64,000 nucleotides of DNA, taken from assembly GCA_030068075.1 (NCBI GenBank), contig CM057826.1, positions 58,935,312 to 58,999,311 on the forward strand. Direction: 5' to 3'. Source of the stretch: Paguma larvata. Lineage: Eukaryota; Chordata; Mammalia; Carnivora; Viverridae. Position 1 is the first letter of the stretch. Each line of letters opens with the position of its first letter. Both the position numbers and the translations under genes were made by a program. This document shows, in pieces, positions 45,988 through 58,310 of the stretch. The notes beneath the pieces were generated by a model. It searched no databases. It saw only the letters and a program-made list of their open reading frames with translations, and was not told the DNA's origin.

Positions 45988-46130
45988 GGTCACTCATTCG
46001 TTCATGGATTCATTCATTCATTCACGGATTTCTCAGGCACCTACCCTGTCCCTATTCTATTTTAGTCACTGGGATTACAGCGGTGAAAACCAGTCCTTGT
46101 GCGCCTGGAGTTTCATTCGGAAAACCAGTC
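45988..46130 (-). mobile_element. L2 3'-end, reversed
   Basis: ATTCATTCATTCACGGATTT, CTCAGGCACCTACCCTGTCC, TGGGATTACAGCGGTGAAAA. Confidence 0.6.
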
Positions 46131-46639
46131 TACGTGTCCGGGTGCCGAGCCCACCTGGCAGGTGTCGGGGCGGTTGTGCACCCAGCACCGCACCTGCGCA
46201 GCTCAATTAAAGACGTACTGTCTCCTCTTTCTGGCCCGGGAATGGTTACCGTATACACTTCTTTGGAGTGGTGCAAAGGACCGACTCCATACTGCGGAAG
46301 ACTGATATGACCAGAATTCAAAACCTCCTCTCTCTACCAGATCCACCGTTCGGGACTAAACATCCACACCAACGTGATTTCCGCCCACCTAAGCAACACA
46401 CACAAAGAAAACCGGCGGAGGCAGGCGATTTGCCTGTATGTCTCGCTCCGTGCCCTCGACCTCCTCAAGAAGTAAGAGGTTGCCAGGGTCTGTGACCTGG
46501 GGTCGGCCTCAGTTTCCCCATCCGTGACATCTGATTGGAATCCAGAGCTCACTTTCTGCCAGGCCCTCTGCCAAGTGCTTGGCACAGATTAGCTTCCACT
46601 CACTAATCGAGGCAGGCCTCCTAAAAACTGCCGATACCT

Positions 46640-46740
46640 CATGGGGCTTATTGTGAGGAGTAAGTAGGACAATGCATGCCGGGCACTTGAGACATCCCCC
46701 AGCACACGGTAAGTAAATGCTCAATAAATTTTACCGATTG
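46640..46740 (+). mobile_element. MIR 3' fragment
   Basis: GGGGCTTATTGTGAGGAGTA and ACACGGTAAGTAAATGCTCA then ATAAATTTT. Confidence 0.6.
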
Positions 46741-46822
46741 TTATTAGAGTTTATTGATATTTTATTCCCGTTTTGCAAACTGCGGCTCAGAAAGATTAGT
46801 CTCTCTGATTAAGGGTTTTTTT

Positions 46823-47007
46823 TCTTTTTTAAATGTTTGTTTATTGTTGAGAGAGAGAGACAGAGACAGAGTGGGGGAGGGACAGAGAGGGAGGGAGACA
46901 CAGAATCTGAAGCAGGCTCCCTGACGCGGGGCTCAGACTCACTAACCGTGAGATGATGACCTGAGCCAAAGTCGGCCGCTTAACCGACTGAGCCACCCAG
47001 GTGCCCC
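46823..47007 (-). mobile_element. Felid SINE, reversed
   Basis: AAATGTTTGTTTATTGTTGA at left, CTGAGCCACCCAGGTGCCCC head at right. Perfect AAGGGTTTTTTT at 46811-46822 and 47008-47019. Confidence 0.9.
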
Positions 47008-48284
47008 AAGGGTTTTTTTCTTTTCTTTTTTGATAAAATCAAACAAACTAAAACCAAAATAAGAAAAAAACCCACTAGAAGATTTTCTATTGGGTTTAAT
47101 TCCATTCAAAGAGTAAGACAGGAAGGCTGCAGAAGGGGCCACCACAATCCAAGCAGGAAAGGGACTGTTGCATCACGGAAGCATCTGTGACCGCACAGCA
47201 GGTCCCTCCCCGGCCAAGGAGGACACGCAGCACACCTTCAAGACCGTGAAAGTATGAAATAAGTACTGGCACAGCCAGGACCCGGACGGGGACGCTATCT
47301 GGGTGACAATCGGCTCTGTTTGTCTCCCCGGAAGAGACCTGGTGACCGCACCCCTCTTCCTCACGTCTCAAGGAGGAAGCCACAAAAAGCATGAGTCACA
47401 GCCCCTGGGTGGGTAGGAGAAAGGGCCCCTCTCTCTCCTTGCTCAGCCCGCCCTGGGCCCCACTGGTCAGCTCACACATACCAAGCGAGCTTGCTCACCC
47501 GGAGATAAGGGAGCTAGGATGTCCCTGGCCCCGATAAGAGCAAGTGTGGACCACCCACGGGGTTTAGAAATTAACTTTCACAGCCCACAGGGCCAAGCAG
47601 CGGGATCTGGCCACAGCCCGGCAGTCCCAGAGAGACAACGGAGGCACGCTCGAGCCAGAGAGGAGACATCAACACTCTGCTCTGGGCTTGGGTCCCCCTC
47701 AGCTCTCTGGCCTCCCCCGAAGCCAACAGGCGCATCAAGGACACAACACGTACTCGATAAATAAATACTGGCAACATTCCTGGGACTAAAATTAAAGAAG
47801 CCACGGCCGGGAGGTCTGGACCTGGTCCCCGGTCTGCCACTGTCCTTCTGGGGAGCTGTCATAACCCCTTCCCTGCTTTGATCCTTAGCTTCCACGCCTG
47901 AAAAATGAGGCTTCTAACAGCATGAAGGTTATTTGCAACGCCGACATTTTAGAGTTCAAGGTGAGTGACTAAAGTCGCTCTGTCATTAAACAAACAGTGG
48001 TTTATACTTATAAAAGCCCTTTCAGGTCATCCGTTAGCAGAGCCTCGACCTAGCACGTGATCAATGGACAGATCACGTGCAAGGTTGTATACACGTATCG
48101 TGTGTCGATGGGTCCAAGAACGAATGAATAAACATCAGGGAAACATCTCAGGGGTCTTAAGGTGCCCAAAGATGAAGGCAGAACAGCCGAGGGGTAACTA
48201 ACACTGCTGACCGCCAGAGTCTGCAAAGAAAGCCAGACAGAAGCCGGCCCCTCTCCCTTGTGCCGCCCAAGAGATGGGTGACGC

Positions 48285-48450
48285 GTTAGCGAGCACCTAA
48301 TGCACACAGCCGCTGGGCTAAGCATTCCTCCACTGGGAGCAGTCATACTTCTCCCTATCACACAGATGGGGAAACTGAGGTTTGGTGGGGAAAGGGCTCC
48401 CCCAAAGCCACTCAGCACATAAGGGGCAGAACCAGGACACAAACCCAGAC
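48285..48450 (-). mobile_element. MIR, reversed
   Basis: CTCCCTATCACACAGATGGG, GAAACTGAGGTTTGGTGGGG, CCACTCAGCACATAAGGGGC, AGAACCAGGACACAAACCC. Confidence 0.65.
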
Positions 48451-49154
48451 GCGGCTGAGACACGTGGCCCCAAGCAAGCCCCTTGCGCCTTCTGGGCCTG
48501 TTTCCTCCCAGGGAAGGGGATAGGTACTACAAGCATCCTGGCCTCCCTGCTCTGAGAGGCACCGTCCCCGGGACAGGGGGACACCCCGTCTGCACAGATG
48601 GTTACTCGACGGAGGCCTGTGGAAGGAGGTCCACAGGGCAGCCACCGGAAAACAAAGCCGTCGACACGAAAATGCCTCCGGCTTCTCAGCAGCCTGTCCC
48701 TGTAGGTGGAGTCCCAGAACCTCGGCACCCTGAGCTCCAGGCCAAACAATGCGGCCATTGAGGGGGGCAGCCCACACCCACGAGGCCTCCCTGGAACGCC
48801 GTGCCTCCTTCCTCCGCCCCCAGCCCCACATTCACAGAGAGCTTGGGGAAGGAATTCGCGCTCCCCTTGGGCCCGTGTGAACTGGAGCACAGGGGATGAC
48901 CTTGGGGCTCCTGGGGGCAGAGGCGCAACTCTGCCAAGGCGGAGGGGAGGAGTGGCGACTGGCGAGCTTCCAAGCCTGTCTAGCACATTCTACGGCCCCT
49001 CTGCCACAATCCCTAGGGTGGGATCACCAGCTGAGGAGACGGAGGGGGTTCCACATCCTAACGTGCCGGCCCGAGTGCGGGCAGGTGCGGAGTGCTACTG
49101 AGGTGATTCGAATCCAGAATTCCTAACTCCCCTGGCACTGTCTAGCCCGGAGGT

Positions 49155-49370
49155 CAGGAGCCTTGGCTTCAGAATCAGAGTCCCTGAGTTTGAGTCCGAA
49201 GCCGCTACTGAATGCCTGCAGGCCTGCATTCTCGGAGCCTCCACTTCCTCATCTGTAAAATGGGGCAATGCATTCCCACTCTGAAGCAGTCCTGGGAGAT
49301 TAAATGAGCTCAAACATGGGAAATTAACAAACAGTGCCTGAACGTGACAAACGAGAGCCACTATCATCAT
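49155..49370 (+). mobile_element. MIR
   Basis: CAGAGTCCCTGAGTTTGAGT, CTCCACTTCCTCATCTGTAA, GCAATGCATTCCCACTCTGA, TTAAATGAGCTCAAACATGG in order. Confidence 0.72.
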
Positions 49371-49974
49371 TAGGACGGCCATCAACATCACCACTGTCCC
49401 CGTCACACTACCACTGAGGGAAGGCCAAGTTCTGGGTGGGAACCAGACTCCGGGGCAGATGCAAACTGGACTTCCAGCCTCCGGGGAGAGACGCAGGCAG
49501 TGGCGTGTCTGTAAAGACATTTTTGATCCCTCTGACCATCCGTCGGCCCAGCCACCATGCCCTAAAGCCAGCTTCGCCGGGGCTCCTGCAGACACAGAGA
49601 GGAATGAGCCCGGGCGATAGCCCTGCCCCGGGTGAAGTGACTAGAAGGGAGGGGTCGAGAGTTGGCCTCCCAAATCCATGAGACACGGAGTGAGGAGGGT
49701 CATAGGAAATGTCTGCCTGGTAGGAGACCCCATTGTCAACGAAATTTGTTAAACATTGTGGCATCTGAGACCGTCCTTAAGGGACACGCAGGATTTGAAA
49801 CAGAGGGGTGGGGGCAGCCATGAGGCATGGCAGGCAGAGCCAGGAAGTGGGGCAGGGTGGGTATTCAGGTCTTACTACCTAAGACAACCCCTGGCCCTCC
49901 CCGACTCGTTGCCTGAGGGACCCAAGCCTCCGAGGAACCGATACTCCCGTGTGAGCTGAGGCGAACACGGGGTT

Positions 49975-50130
49975 TCAGCCCTGGAGTCACGCGCAGCTGC
50001 GTTCTAGTTCGGGCTCGGACACTAACGGGACACCTTGGGGCAAGTCCGGAGCTCCGAGCCTGGTGTGCTCATCTGTAATGCGGGGCTCACCCAGGACCTG
50101 CCTCCCAGGTAGCGATCGGACTGGGGTGAG
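49975..50130 (+). mobile_element. MIR
   Basis: TTCAGCCCTGGAGTCACGCG, AGTTCGGGCTCGGACACTAA, CTGGTGTGCTCATCTGTAAT. CpG-rich and diverged. Confidence 0.6.
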
Positions 50131-50369
50131 AGGAAGGCCTTGGGTGCGTTCGGCAAGCACGCTAACCATCCGTGACACCGGGACCTGGACGCGCACGGGA
50201 CGCGTGCGTCCCCCCAGCGTGCGCCCCGTGAGAGTGTGACGGAGCAGCTCTGAGCAGCAGGGAGCTGGGGAAAGACTCTGGGTGTCCCAGGCGAGTCCGA
50301 GCGCCCGTCTGTTCACAGCACACGCCGCCACCCGACACCCACGCTCACGTGGTCTGTCGTCTGCCTCCC

Positions 50370-50480
50370 CAAGCCACCCCTCAAGTGGCATTTCCCTGAA
50401 GGCGGGGCTCTGCGTCTGTGCCCTCACACCTGAACCAGTGCCCGGCACGCAGCTGGTGCTCTGTGAGCATTTGTTGGTGA
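50370..50480 (+). mobile_element. L2 3'-end
   Basis: GAACCAGTGCCCGGCACGCA and CTGTGAGCATTTGTTGGTGA end an L2-like 3' region. The terminal GAATGAATGAA words reappear at 50559 after the GGGA run. Confidence 0.5.
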
Positions 50481-50532
50481 AGGGAGGGAGGAAGGGAGGG
50501 AGGGAGGAGGGAGGGAGGGAGGGAGGAGGAGG
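50481..50532. repeat. (GGGA)n microsatellite
   Basis: About 52 bp of GGGA/GGAA units on the plus strand; CT-rich in the STK10 transcript. Confidence 0.92.
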
Positions 50533-51179
50533 CCACAGCCAGGGAGAGAGGGAGGGAGTGAATGAATGAAGAGTGGCCACCCCGTCTGCCCCAGGGAGGT
50601 CTCAGTCCCAACACATGAGGCTGTGGGTGGGGAACAGCAGGCACAGGCAGCAGTGACCATGACAGGGACTCAAAGACTGTGTGACAGCTGTAGGGGTTAA
50701 AGGTCCCCTCGGTGACGACACAGGCCGGAGCCTTCCAAGAGAGCCCAGTAGCGGCACCCCTAGGAAGGCTGCAAGCCAGACAGAAGAGAGCCCCACAGGC
50801 TCCCCCCCAGACACCCCCGGTGCCCCACTTCCCGCCCAGGCCTGGAATCATGTGTACTCTCCGGGGCCCGGCAGAGCACACGCACCGCCTGGGTGGAGGC
50901 AGAGGCAGACAGATGCCTGGCTGAGGGGCAGCTCGCTCGGCCGGCTCACGCGCCCCACGGAAACACGGGCCTGTGTGGCCAGAGCTGCTGACCCTTCAGC
51001 CCGGCTTGAAAGATGTCATTGACGAAGGTTCATGCTACTGTAAGAACGGAAACGCCTGCCCTCGAAGCAGCCTGTGGGCCTGGTTTACGTGTTCACCTGC
51101 CCGTCTAGACCTGTCCGCTACGTGCCTGACACTCGGCTCCCACTGTCCTCGAGCTGGGACACGCTGCGTGTCTGACCCT

Positions 51180-51310
51180 GGACAGAGGGCTGTGAGGTCA
51201 GTGTCCTCACCCGCAAGGCCCAGATAAGGAAACTGAGCCTCCGAAGCATGAAGACGTATGTCTAGGGTCACGGGGCAGCACAGAGGCAGATTCCAGCCCG
51301 GGTCTGGGGG
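51180..51310 (-). mobile_element. MIR fragment, reversed
   Basis: CCAGATAAGGAAACTGAGCC, GTCTAGGGTCACGGGGCAGC, ACAGAGGCAGATTCCAGCCC. Confidence 0.6.
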
Positions 51311-51819
51311 ACTCCGAAGCCCAGGCCCGATGGACCGAAGGGATGGGAGGGGCACACGGGAGGACAGGGGAGGGGGAGACAGCCGGGTGATGGGGTCAGA
51401 GAGCAAACGGGACCCATGAGGCCGTGCTTGAGAATGTGGTGGGCAAATGCCCGGACTACAGAGTCACCCCCGCTCCTGTGAATGTGACACACAGACCCAG
51501 CCTGGCCATCCCGACGGCAGGATTCCAGGCAGCCCCAGGTCACTCCAGCCTGGCCATCCACGGCTACATGACCCCACCTGCTCCCAGCCAGGGGACCCCA
51601 GCAGCACCAGGAGGGTCTACTGTGCCCGAGGCAGATGCTGGGTGGAGCCGTGGCCACAGCCCCCTTCCCACCAGGCACTGCCAGAAAACGCCCTGTCGGA
51701 CAATGGGCTCCTCCAGTGGACGGCAGGGGGGTCACGCACTGTACCCTTTGAACCGTTCCCGGTGGTGCCCAGGGCTGACACCCACGGAGCGGCACTACAG
51801 CGGGGAGGAGACAAGGGTT

Positions 51820-51965
51820 TGAAGCCGAGCTGATCTGGGCTGGAAACTGGCTGTGAGTCAAGACGAGTCACCCTCTCTCTCCCTCTCTCTCGGTCTTCAC
51901 ATCCGTAAAATGGAGGTAACAGCACCTGCATCGCACAGATTTGGGACCATTCGGTGAGCTAGGGA
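51820..51965 (+). mobile_element. MIR fragment
   Basis: GAAACTGGCTGTGAGTCAAG, GTCTTCACATCCGTAAAATG, GCACCTGCATCGCACAGATT. Confidence 0.55.
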
Positions 51966-52016
51966 TGAAAGAGCCCAGCAAAGGGCGGGTGTCCTGCCGA
52001 CTCTTCCTTCTCATCT

Positions 52017-52044
52017 CCCCCCCCCCCCCCCCCCCCCCCCCCCC
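52017..52044. repeat. Homopolymer of 28 C
   Basis: Uninterrupted C28 on the plus strand, thus G28 in the STK10 pre-mRNA. Runs this long are rare in mammalian DNA and hard to sequence, so the true length is uncertain. Confidence 0.9.
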
Positions 52045-52779
52045 ACACCCTCCTGACTCATCCTCTAGTCCAAGAAGCGACCAGCCCCCTCCCCAAGCCT
52101 CAGGGCACTCTAGCCGTAGAAGGGGAATGGCAAGAAAGTAAGAACACACCTGCCTCCGAGGACCGGAGGCCAGGCTGCTCCAGGGCGGCTGGGACCCTGC
52201 AGCCCGCGGAAAGCAGTCCTGGCCCGCAGCGCTGATGCCCGCGCATCCAGAATTCAGGGTTCCAGAGAAACATGGCTCAGGACAAAAGGAGGCGACTTAG
52301 GCGAAAAGACCTCCTTGAGATCAACCCTTCCAAGCCGCTGGCACTGGGGGCCGGGGAGCAGAGGCACGGAGAGGGGACAGCGCTTGGCTCCGGTCGCACA
52401 GCAAACTGGTCTCGGACCTGGGAAGATTCCAGGTCTCCTGATACCAGTCCAGGGCGCCGGCCACACCCAGCGGCTTTCTAGACTGTACGCAGAGCTGCTA
52501 ACTACTTTCTAGCATCAACTTCTCTTGATAGCTCTGGCTTGTTTAAGGCCAGATATGCAATCTCTGTCAGCGACCAACAGCCGGCCTCCCGGCCCCAGGT
52601 GACAAGCCACAGAAACCCTGGCCGATGAAATGTGGTTATAGGGACCTGTGTGGACAGTGGGCCCCTCCCAGCCACACCCTGCTCTGTGACCCTGGGACGT
52701 GCACTTCCTCCTTGCAGAATGTTGACTTTCAGACAAGAAGTCGCCCTCTGAAAAGCCCCTAGTCATTCCTTCTGGTTAC

Positions 52780-52820
52780 TACACACACACACCACACACG
52801 CACACACCACACACACACAC
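52780..52820. repeat. (CA)n microsatellite, interrupted
   Basis: About 41 bp of AC units with CC and CG interruptions. Confidence 0.92.
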
Positions 52821-53051
52821 GAAGTTGGTATACGTGTTCGGGAAGTTCACAGATGCCCCACAAATCCATTTCTGGACGCCCCAGGCCCGGAGTCCTGACT
52901 TCATAGCCCACCGGGTCTGGGGACTTATGGCACAAGAGAGGCTGCACGTATGAAAACACATGCTCTCGAGCCTGTTCTAGCGACACGATCTTGTCTGTCC
53001 TTACTTTCCTCAGTTTGCACAGAGAAGCAAGAGGAGAAACGTTTCCTCTCA

Positions 53052-53077
53052 ATGCTACTGAGGAAGTAGCATTGAGG
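53052..53077. repeat. Short perfect inverted repeat
   Basis: CAATGCTAC, seven-base spacer, GTAGCATTG. A 9-bp stem hairpin. No terminator or RNA role inferred. Confidence 0.7.
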
Positions 53078-53454
53078 CGCGAAGTGACACAGAGGCGCGC
53101 CCCAATGACAAACGGACCTCGGTATCCGAATGCGTCAGGGAGCGGTGAGGTCCGAGGCTAATCGGAGAGAGCACATCCCCTTCTGTGGGGACCCTGGGCC
53201 TTTCTGCTGCTTTGCAGAAAGGTTGTCTATACGACCACATCTCCAGAATGTTCGAGGCCGGAATCTGACAAAATGCTAGCAACAAATTTCTGAAAGCATC
53301 TCGCGTGCCACACAAAAGGCGTCTGCAGGCCCAGTCTGGCCCGAGATCACCGGTCTGCAATCTGCTCCACGGCTTCACACGCAGGTGAGGGGCCATGGCT
53401 CACGGTCACGGCCTGTCTGGCATGGTAGGTACCCTCCACCTCCAACAGCAAAAG

Positions 53455-53690
53455 ACCTGTAGTTCTCAACGGGGGTGATTTTGACCCCACCTCCACCCCG
53501 CACACCAGGGGGGGCATTTGGTAACATCTGGAGACGTTTTGGTTGTCGAACTGAGCCGGGAGGTGGGGGTTCTACTGGCATCTGGTGGGTAGAGGCGGGG
53601 ACGTTGCTAGACACTCTACAATGTACAGGACAACTCTGTACGCAAAGAATGGTCCAAACCCCAGTGTAGACCAGGGTCCACGGGGCTACT
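53455..53690 (+). mobile_element. MER20-like DNA transposon (hAT-Charlie)
   Basis: TAGTTCTCAACGGGGGTGAT, GGGCATTTGGTAACATCTGG, AGACGTTTTGGTTGTCGAAC, CTACTGGCATCTGGTGGGTA, CTACAATGTACAGGACAACT in MER20 order, nearly full length. Confidence 0.78.
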
Positions 53691-53933
53691 CTGGGGGCCA
53701 CCCCGGGAGTGGGGAGTCAGTACTAGTGTGCTGACAACTTCCTTTTAACAGGGAGCGCGGTGCCCAGGCTGGAGGCTTTGGCGGGCAAAGGGGACAGGGT
53801 TAGAATTTAACAGAATTGCTTATTTTCTTTTATTTCTATTTAAGACAAGTGGGTCCTAGTCTTCCGTGTAGGGTAGTGAGATTCAAGTTTCTTTTTAAAT
53901 AAATGTATCTAATTTCTAGAAAGTGAGTTACTT

Positions 53934-54488
53934 TAATGGGCTCCGCACTGACAGCACAGAGCCTGCTTGGGATTCTCTCTCCCTCTCTCTCTGCCCCTGC
54001 CCCCGCTCTCTCTTTGAAACTAAATGAACTTAAAAAAAAAAAAAAAAAGAGTGAGGGGCACCTGGGTGGCTCAGTCGGTTAAGCATCTGACTCTTCATTT
54101 CGGCTCAGGTCATGATCTCAAGATTCGTGAGTTCAAGCCCCTTGTCGAGCTCTGTGCTGACGGTGCAGAGTCTGCTTGGGAATCTGTCTCTCTGCCCCTC
54201 TCTCACTCATGCTCGCTCTGTCTCTCTCAAAATCTTTTCAAAAAGGAGGGGGGGGCGCGCCTAGGTGGCTTAGTCAGTTAAGCGTCCAACTTCAGCTCAG
54301 GTCATGATCTCACAGTTCACGAGTTCGAGCCCCAAGTCGGACTCTGTGCTGACGGCTCAGAGCCTGGAGCCTGCTTCGGATTCTCTGTCTCCCTCTCTCT
54401 CTGCCCTTTGCCCAGTCACACTGTCTGTCTGTCTCTCTCTCAAAAATAATAATAATAATAATAATAATAAACATTAAAAAAAATTTCA
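53934..54488 (+). mobile_element. Cluster of three felid SINEs
   Basis: A 5'-truncated copy (53934-54049), then two with heads at 54055 (GGGGCACCTGGGTGGCTCAG) and 54250 (GGGGGGCGCGCCTAGGTGGC). The outer pair AAAGTGAGT(T/C)ACTT at 53920-53933 and 54489-54502 suggests successive insertions into A-tails of one founder. The last tail carries an (AAT)n microsatellite at 54444-54470. Confidence 0.88.
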
Positions 54489-55039
54489 AAAGTGAGTCAC
54501 TTAAAAAACAGGTGAACTGTTATAGCCGGTAGCCTCACAAACGAGCCTGTGGAGAGTATCCTATAAATTCTGTAGCTATTCAGCACTGAGACAGTGAGTT
54601 CATAGCCAGGGAAAACCCCGGAAGGCTCCACGGTTGTACAGACCTCCATGCCAAGCACAAGAGTCACTGCTGTTGGATACTCAGCAAAGAGACTGCTGGG
54701 CAGATAAACTCTCTCCAAAACTTTCCGACCAGATGAAACCTGGGGACACAGGGACTTCTGAACTTGACCTGTGCCAGGTCTCCAGAGCAGGCCGGGGTGG
54801 CCAGGCCTGCTCCGTGCACACAGAAGGCCTTTCCTCACTCTGTCGGTGTCGTCATCTAACCCTGAACGTTACCTTTCTTACTGTTCTGGGGGGGCAAAAT
54901 CACAGCAAAGCCTCGGGCAGGTTCGCCAGGCAAAAGGCAGACAAGCCAGAAGAGAGGGAGCTGCAGGAAACTAGGGGTAGGAGCTGGGAGGCATCCAGGG
55001 AATGAGGTAAAAACGAATGGGAGAAGAGGGGAGAGAGGG

Positions 55040-55220
55040 ACAATGGCATTAACTAAGCAGCCACTTTGTGCTAGACACTGCTGCCCATACCTGACCTGCA
55101 GGCCTCTCGCTTCATCCTCGCAACAGGATAAACTTTGTGGTCATCATCTCCATCTGGGCCGAAGAGAAGGAGACTCACAGGTTAGCTAAGATCCATACTG
55201 GCACCAAGAGACAGGGCTGG
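55040..55220 (-). mobile_element. MIR/L2-like fragment, reversed
   Basis: CATTAACTAAGCAGCCACTT, TGTGCTAGACACTGCTGCCC, CTTCATCCTCGCAACAGGAT, then GAGAAGGAGACTCACAGG. Confidence 0.55.
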
Positions 55221-55339
55221 ACCTAGCTCCTTCCCTGCAGGGCAGGGCAGGGCAGAGAGCGAATGCATGTGACACACAAAGGCCCCGCAGGAGGAGCGAA
55301 GGGACTCAGACGCTAATCGCTAATCGGACTGATGGCTGA

Positions 55340-55800
55340 AGAAGAGGGCAGGCGCCACCCTGCTTGAAATGCCCCAGGGGTTTCCCAACACCTCCAAAAA
55401 GACTGCAACTCCCACCTTCCTGACCCGTCTCCTCCCACCCGACCCAGGCATGCTGCCCCGCACTGTCTTTAAATGCAGTGAACGCACTCCCGCCTCAGGG
55501 CCTCAGGCTTGCTGGAACCTCAGGCCCCACTGGCTCCTTCTCAAAGGTCGCCTCCTCAGGGGGGCTTCCCAGACCACACACAGAAGGTGGCGTGCCCATC
55601 CGAGGCCTCGCCTCCTGCCGGCTGAGGTTGATTTCCATGCTGCACGAAGCCAGTGACCCTCTCGGCCGGTCCTGTGGGACCCCCTCTGGGTCCTCAGACC
55701 CAGCCTTCCGGCATCGAATTCTGTTATCAAAGGGCCCGGGGCATAGCTTGGCACAAGGAAGGAACCTGAGACAGACTTGGTTAAATGACTAACTGGAGAA
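55340..55800 (+). mobile_element. L2-like block
   Basis: CGCACTCCCGCCTCAGGGCC, CTCCTTCTCAAAGGTCGCCT, GGGGCTTCCCAGACCACACA and CAAAGGGCCCGGGGCATAGC follow L2 3' order. Confidence 0.55.
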
Positions 55801-56170
55801 TGCAGCAGCCTGCGAGGGCGGCAGGCTGAACTGCCCCAACGTGACCCACGCGGGTCGAGGCCAAGGCCGCTGTCCTGGGGTCAACAGGTAACCCATCCGG
55901 ACTCGGGGTGTGTGTCCGTCAAAAAGGCCGAGCGAGATCTGCGCTCAGGAGCAGAAGCCCTGACCCTCACCGGGGGCAAAAGCAGGCCTCCAGCCGCCTC
56001 CAGCTCGCTTCCACTCAGCCCCGGGAAAAGCTTTAGGGGAATGCAGATTCCCCCTCCTCCTGACCAGCCATCGCTAGCTAGAGGACAAGGCCAAAGTTGG
56101 CCTCAGGACATGTGTTCCGTGTGACTGCACTCACCGGGGCAGGGCTGGCCCCAAGCACCTCAGCTGTCTT

Positions 56171-56337
56171 TTGTTTTTTTTTTAATGCTTATTTATTTTT
56201 GAGAGAGAGAGAGAGAGAAAATCCCAAGCAGGCTCCACACTGACAGCACAGAGCTCCATCTCCCGAACCATGAGATCAAGACGTGACCTGAAATCAAGAA
56301 TCAGATGCTTAACCGACTGAGCCACCCAGCACCCCCG
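56171..56337 (-). mobile_element. CAN-SINE, reversed
   Basis: AATGCTTATTTATTTTTGAG at left; head GACTGAGCCACCCAGCACCC at right; internally shortened. Duplication CCTCAGC(T/C)GTCTT at 56158-56170 and 56338-56350. Confidence 0.9.
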
Positions 56338-56794
56338 CCTCAGCCGTCTTGAGGGGACCCGCCTGGCCCTCCTTTCCCTCCCTCGTGCTGGACCGGCGGC
56401 CCGGGGCAAGCATGAAGGCAGGACCCGGTCTCCTGGAGAGGACACCAAGACCGCTAACTGCTAAAACAGGCCTGGTAAGAGGAGAGAGGACGGACGGACG
56501 GAGCGGAGAGGAAGAGGAGGCACGTCCCGCCCGCCTAGAGGCTCATGGAGGCAGCGACGCTCCCGTCGGCCGCAGAGGACAAAGGGGAGGGCATGCCTGG
56601 AAGAGGGTACTGGGTGAGCAAAGGTCTGTAAGGAGCTCGGAAGGGGTCTGGGAACGCACCCCCTGATGGGAGACCAAAGCCTGCGTACCGGGTGATGGGT
56701 CTGGAGTACATTCTGGAAGCCGTGGAAGGCCTTTCTACAGAGTGGGACACGAGTAGCTTCTCTCATTCTCGGTCTGTGAAGACTTCTGTATGTC

Positions 56795-56900
56795 CGGCCT
56801 TGTGACTAACTTGCTGGGCGGCCTCAGGTCAATCCCGGACCCTCCCTGGCCTGCAGTTGTCTCATCTTTCAAATGAGTGGATGGCTGGGTGACACCCAGC
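56795..56900 (+). mobile_element. MIR-like fragment
   Basis: CTTGCTGGGCGGCCTCAGGT and CAGTTGTCTCATCTTTCAAA match the MIR core only. Confidence 0.5.
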
Positions 56901-57559
56901 CGTGGTGTCGTGTGGCTTAGTCAACACTCCTCTGGTCTGGCTCCAAGGGATGCCAGAGCTAGCATTGGGAAACGGATTGTGAAATTTTCAGGAATTTCTG
57001 TAAGCCAGCTGTTAAACATGACCGCGATTAAAAATTAAGTTATGTAACATTATAAGTTTTGGACTTACGTTGGGAACAAAGATTATAAACACTCAAAACC
57101 CAACCTTTCCCTAATGCCTGTATCGCCGTCTACTGCCGTCTACCCTCCTGGAATCATTCACGTCTACGGTATCCGTGCCACAGACACCCTTCAGCGCGGA
57201 CTGCTACTGCAAACCTCTTTCCAACCCTGTTAGGGACATGGTGTTTGCGGCCTGAAATTAACCAGAGTGGGAATGTTCATACCACAGAAATTGGCAGATG
57301 GTACACACCGGGGCTGCTCTCCTCCGGACGTGATTGTTAAGTATTTCCCCTCGTCCCATTCTCCCGCTCCCAAACACCTGGAGGAAAACAGACCCCACCC
57401 TTAAAAGACCTTCCCAGAGACCAAAATCTGGGTCAGGGCTGGGGCTGGGGACGGGAGGGGTGTTGGTGAGGAGGAGCTCTTAGAAACCAAAGGAAGGCCA
57501 TGAGCGCGGCCCGGGGGGGTCCCCGCAGGCTCTCATTTTGGGGCCCTGGGTCTACGTCC

Positions 57560-58310
57560 AGAGTTATATTGTCAACAGTGTCCAATCCGGTAGCCACTAA
57601 CCACATGTGGCTATCAAGAACTCGAAACGGGGCTAGTGTAGAACGAAATGTAGAACTTCATTCACTTTTAGTTAATTTCAAGTTAAAATCTGACACTCAA
57701 TTCTGTTACTAGGAAACATTTAAGAATGTGGAGACAACACTGCATCTACTTTGTCAAGGGTAAATTTTATGACATCTAAATATACATTTCTGATGAAGAC
57801 GTAGCTCCTGAGTTGAGACGTGCTATAGGTCTAAAACACACACTGGATCTGAAGGCTTAGAGTGAAAAATAAAAGTAAAATGTCTCATTAATAATTTTTA
57901 CATTGATTCCATGTCAAAAGAATATTTTTAATAGACTAGGTTTAAAGAAATTGTATTACTTAAATTAACTTCATCTGTTTCCTTTTTTTAAATATAGCTA
58001 TTAGAAAACTATATTTTCTAATACATATAGAAAAGGGGAGGCTCGGTCGGTTAAGCTTCCGACTTCAGCTCAGGTCAAGATCTCGCCGTTCGTGAGTTCA
58101 AGCCCCCGTCGGGCTCTGTGCTGACAGCTCGGAGCCTGGAGCCTGTTTCACTTCTGCGTCTCCCTCTCTGCCCCTTCCTCTCTCACGCTCTGTCTCTCTT
58201 ACTCGAAAATAATAAACATTAAAACAATTTTTTAAGAAAATTTAAAATTATATATGTGGCTCACATTACCTTTCCATTGGACAGTGTTGGTCTAGAATAT
58301 TCTAGGTTGT
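57560..58310 (+). mobile_element. Old DNA-transposon-like element split by a SINE
   Basis: Contains GTAGCCACTAACCACATGTG and GGCTATCAAGAACTCGAAAC at left. After the SINE, ATATATGTGGCTCACATTAC and TTCCATTGGACAGTGTTGGT. This wording belongs to a common ancient mammalian repeat; family not assigned and limits approximate. Confidence 0.45.
58036..58228 (+). mobile_element. Felid SINE, slightly 5'-truncated
   Basis: GGGGAGGCTCGGTCGGTTAA start, lacking the first about 10 bp of the head; AAAATAATAAACATTAAAAC tail. Confidence 0.88.
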
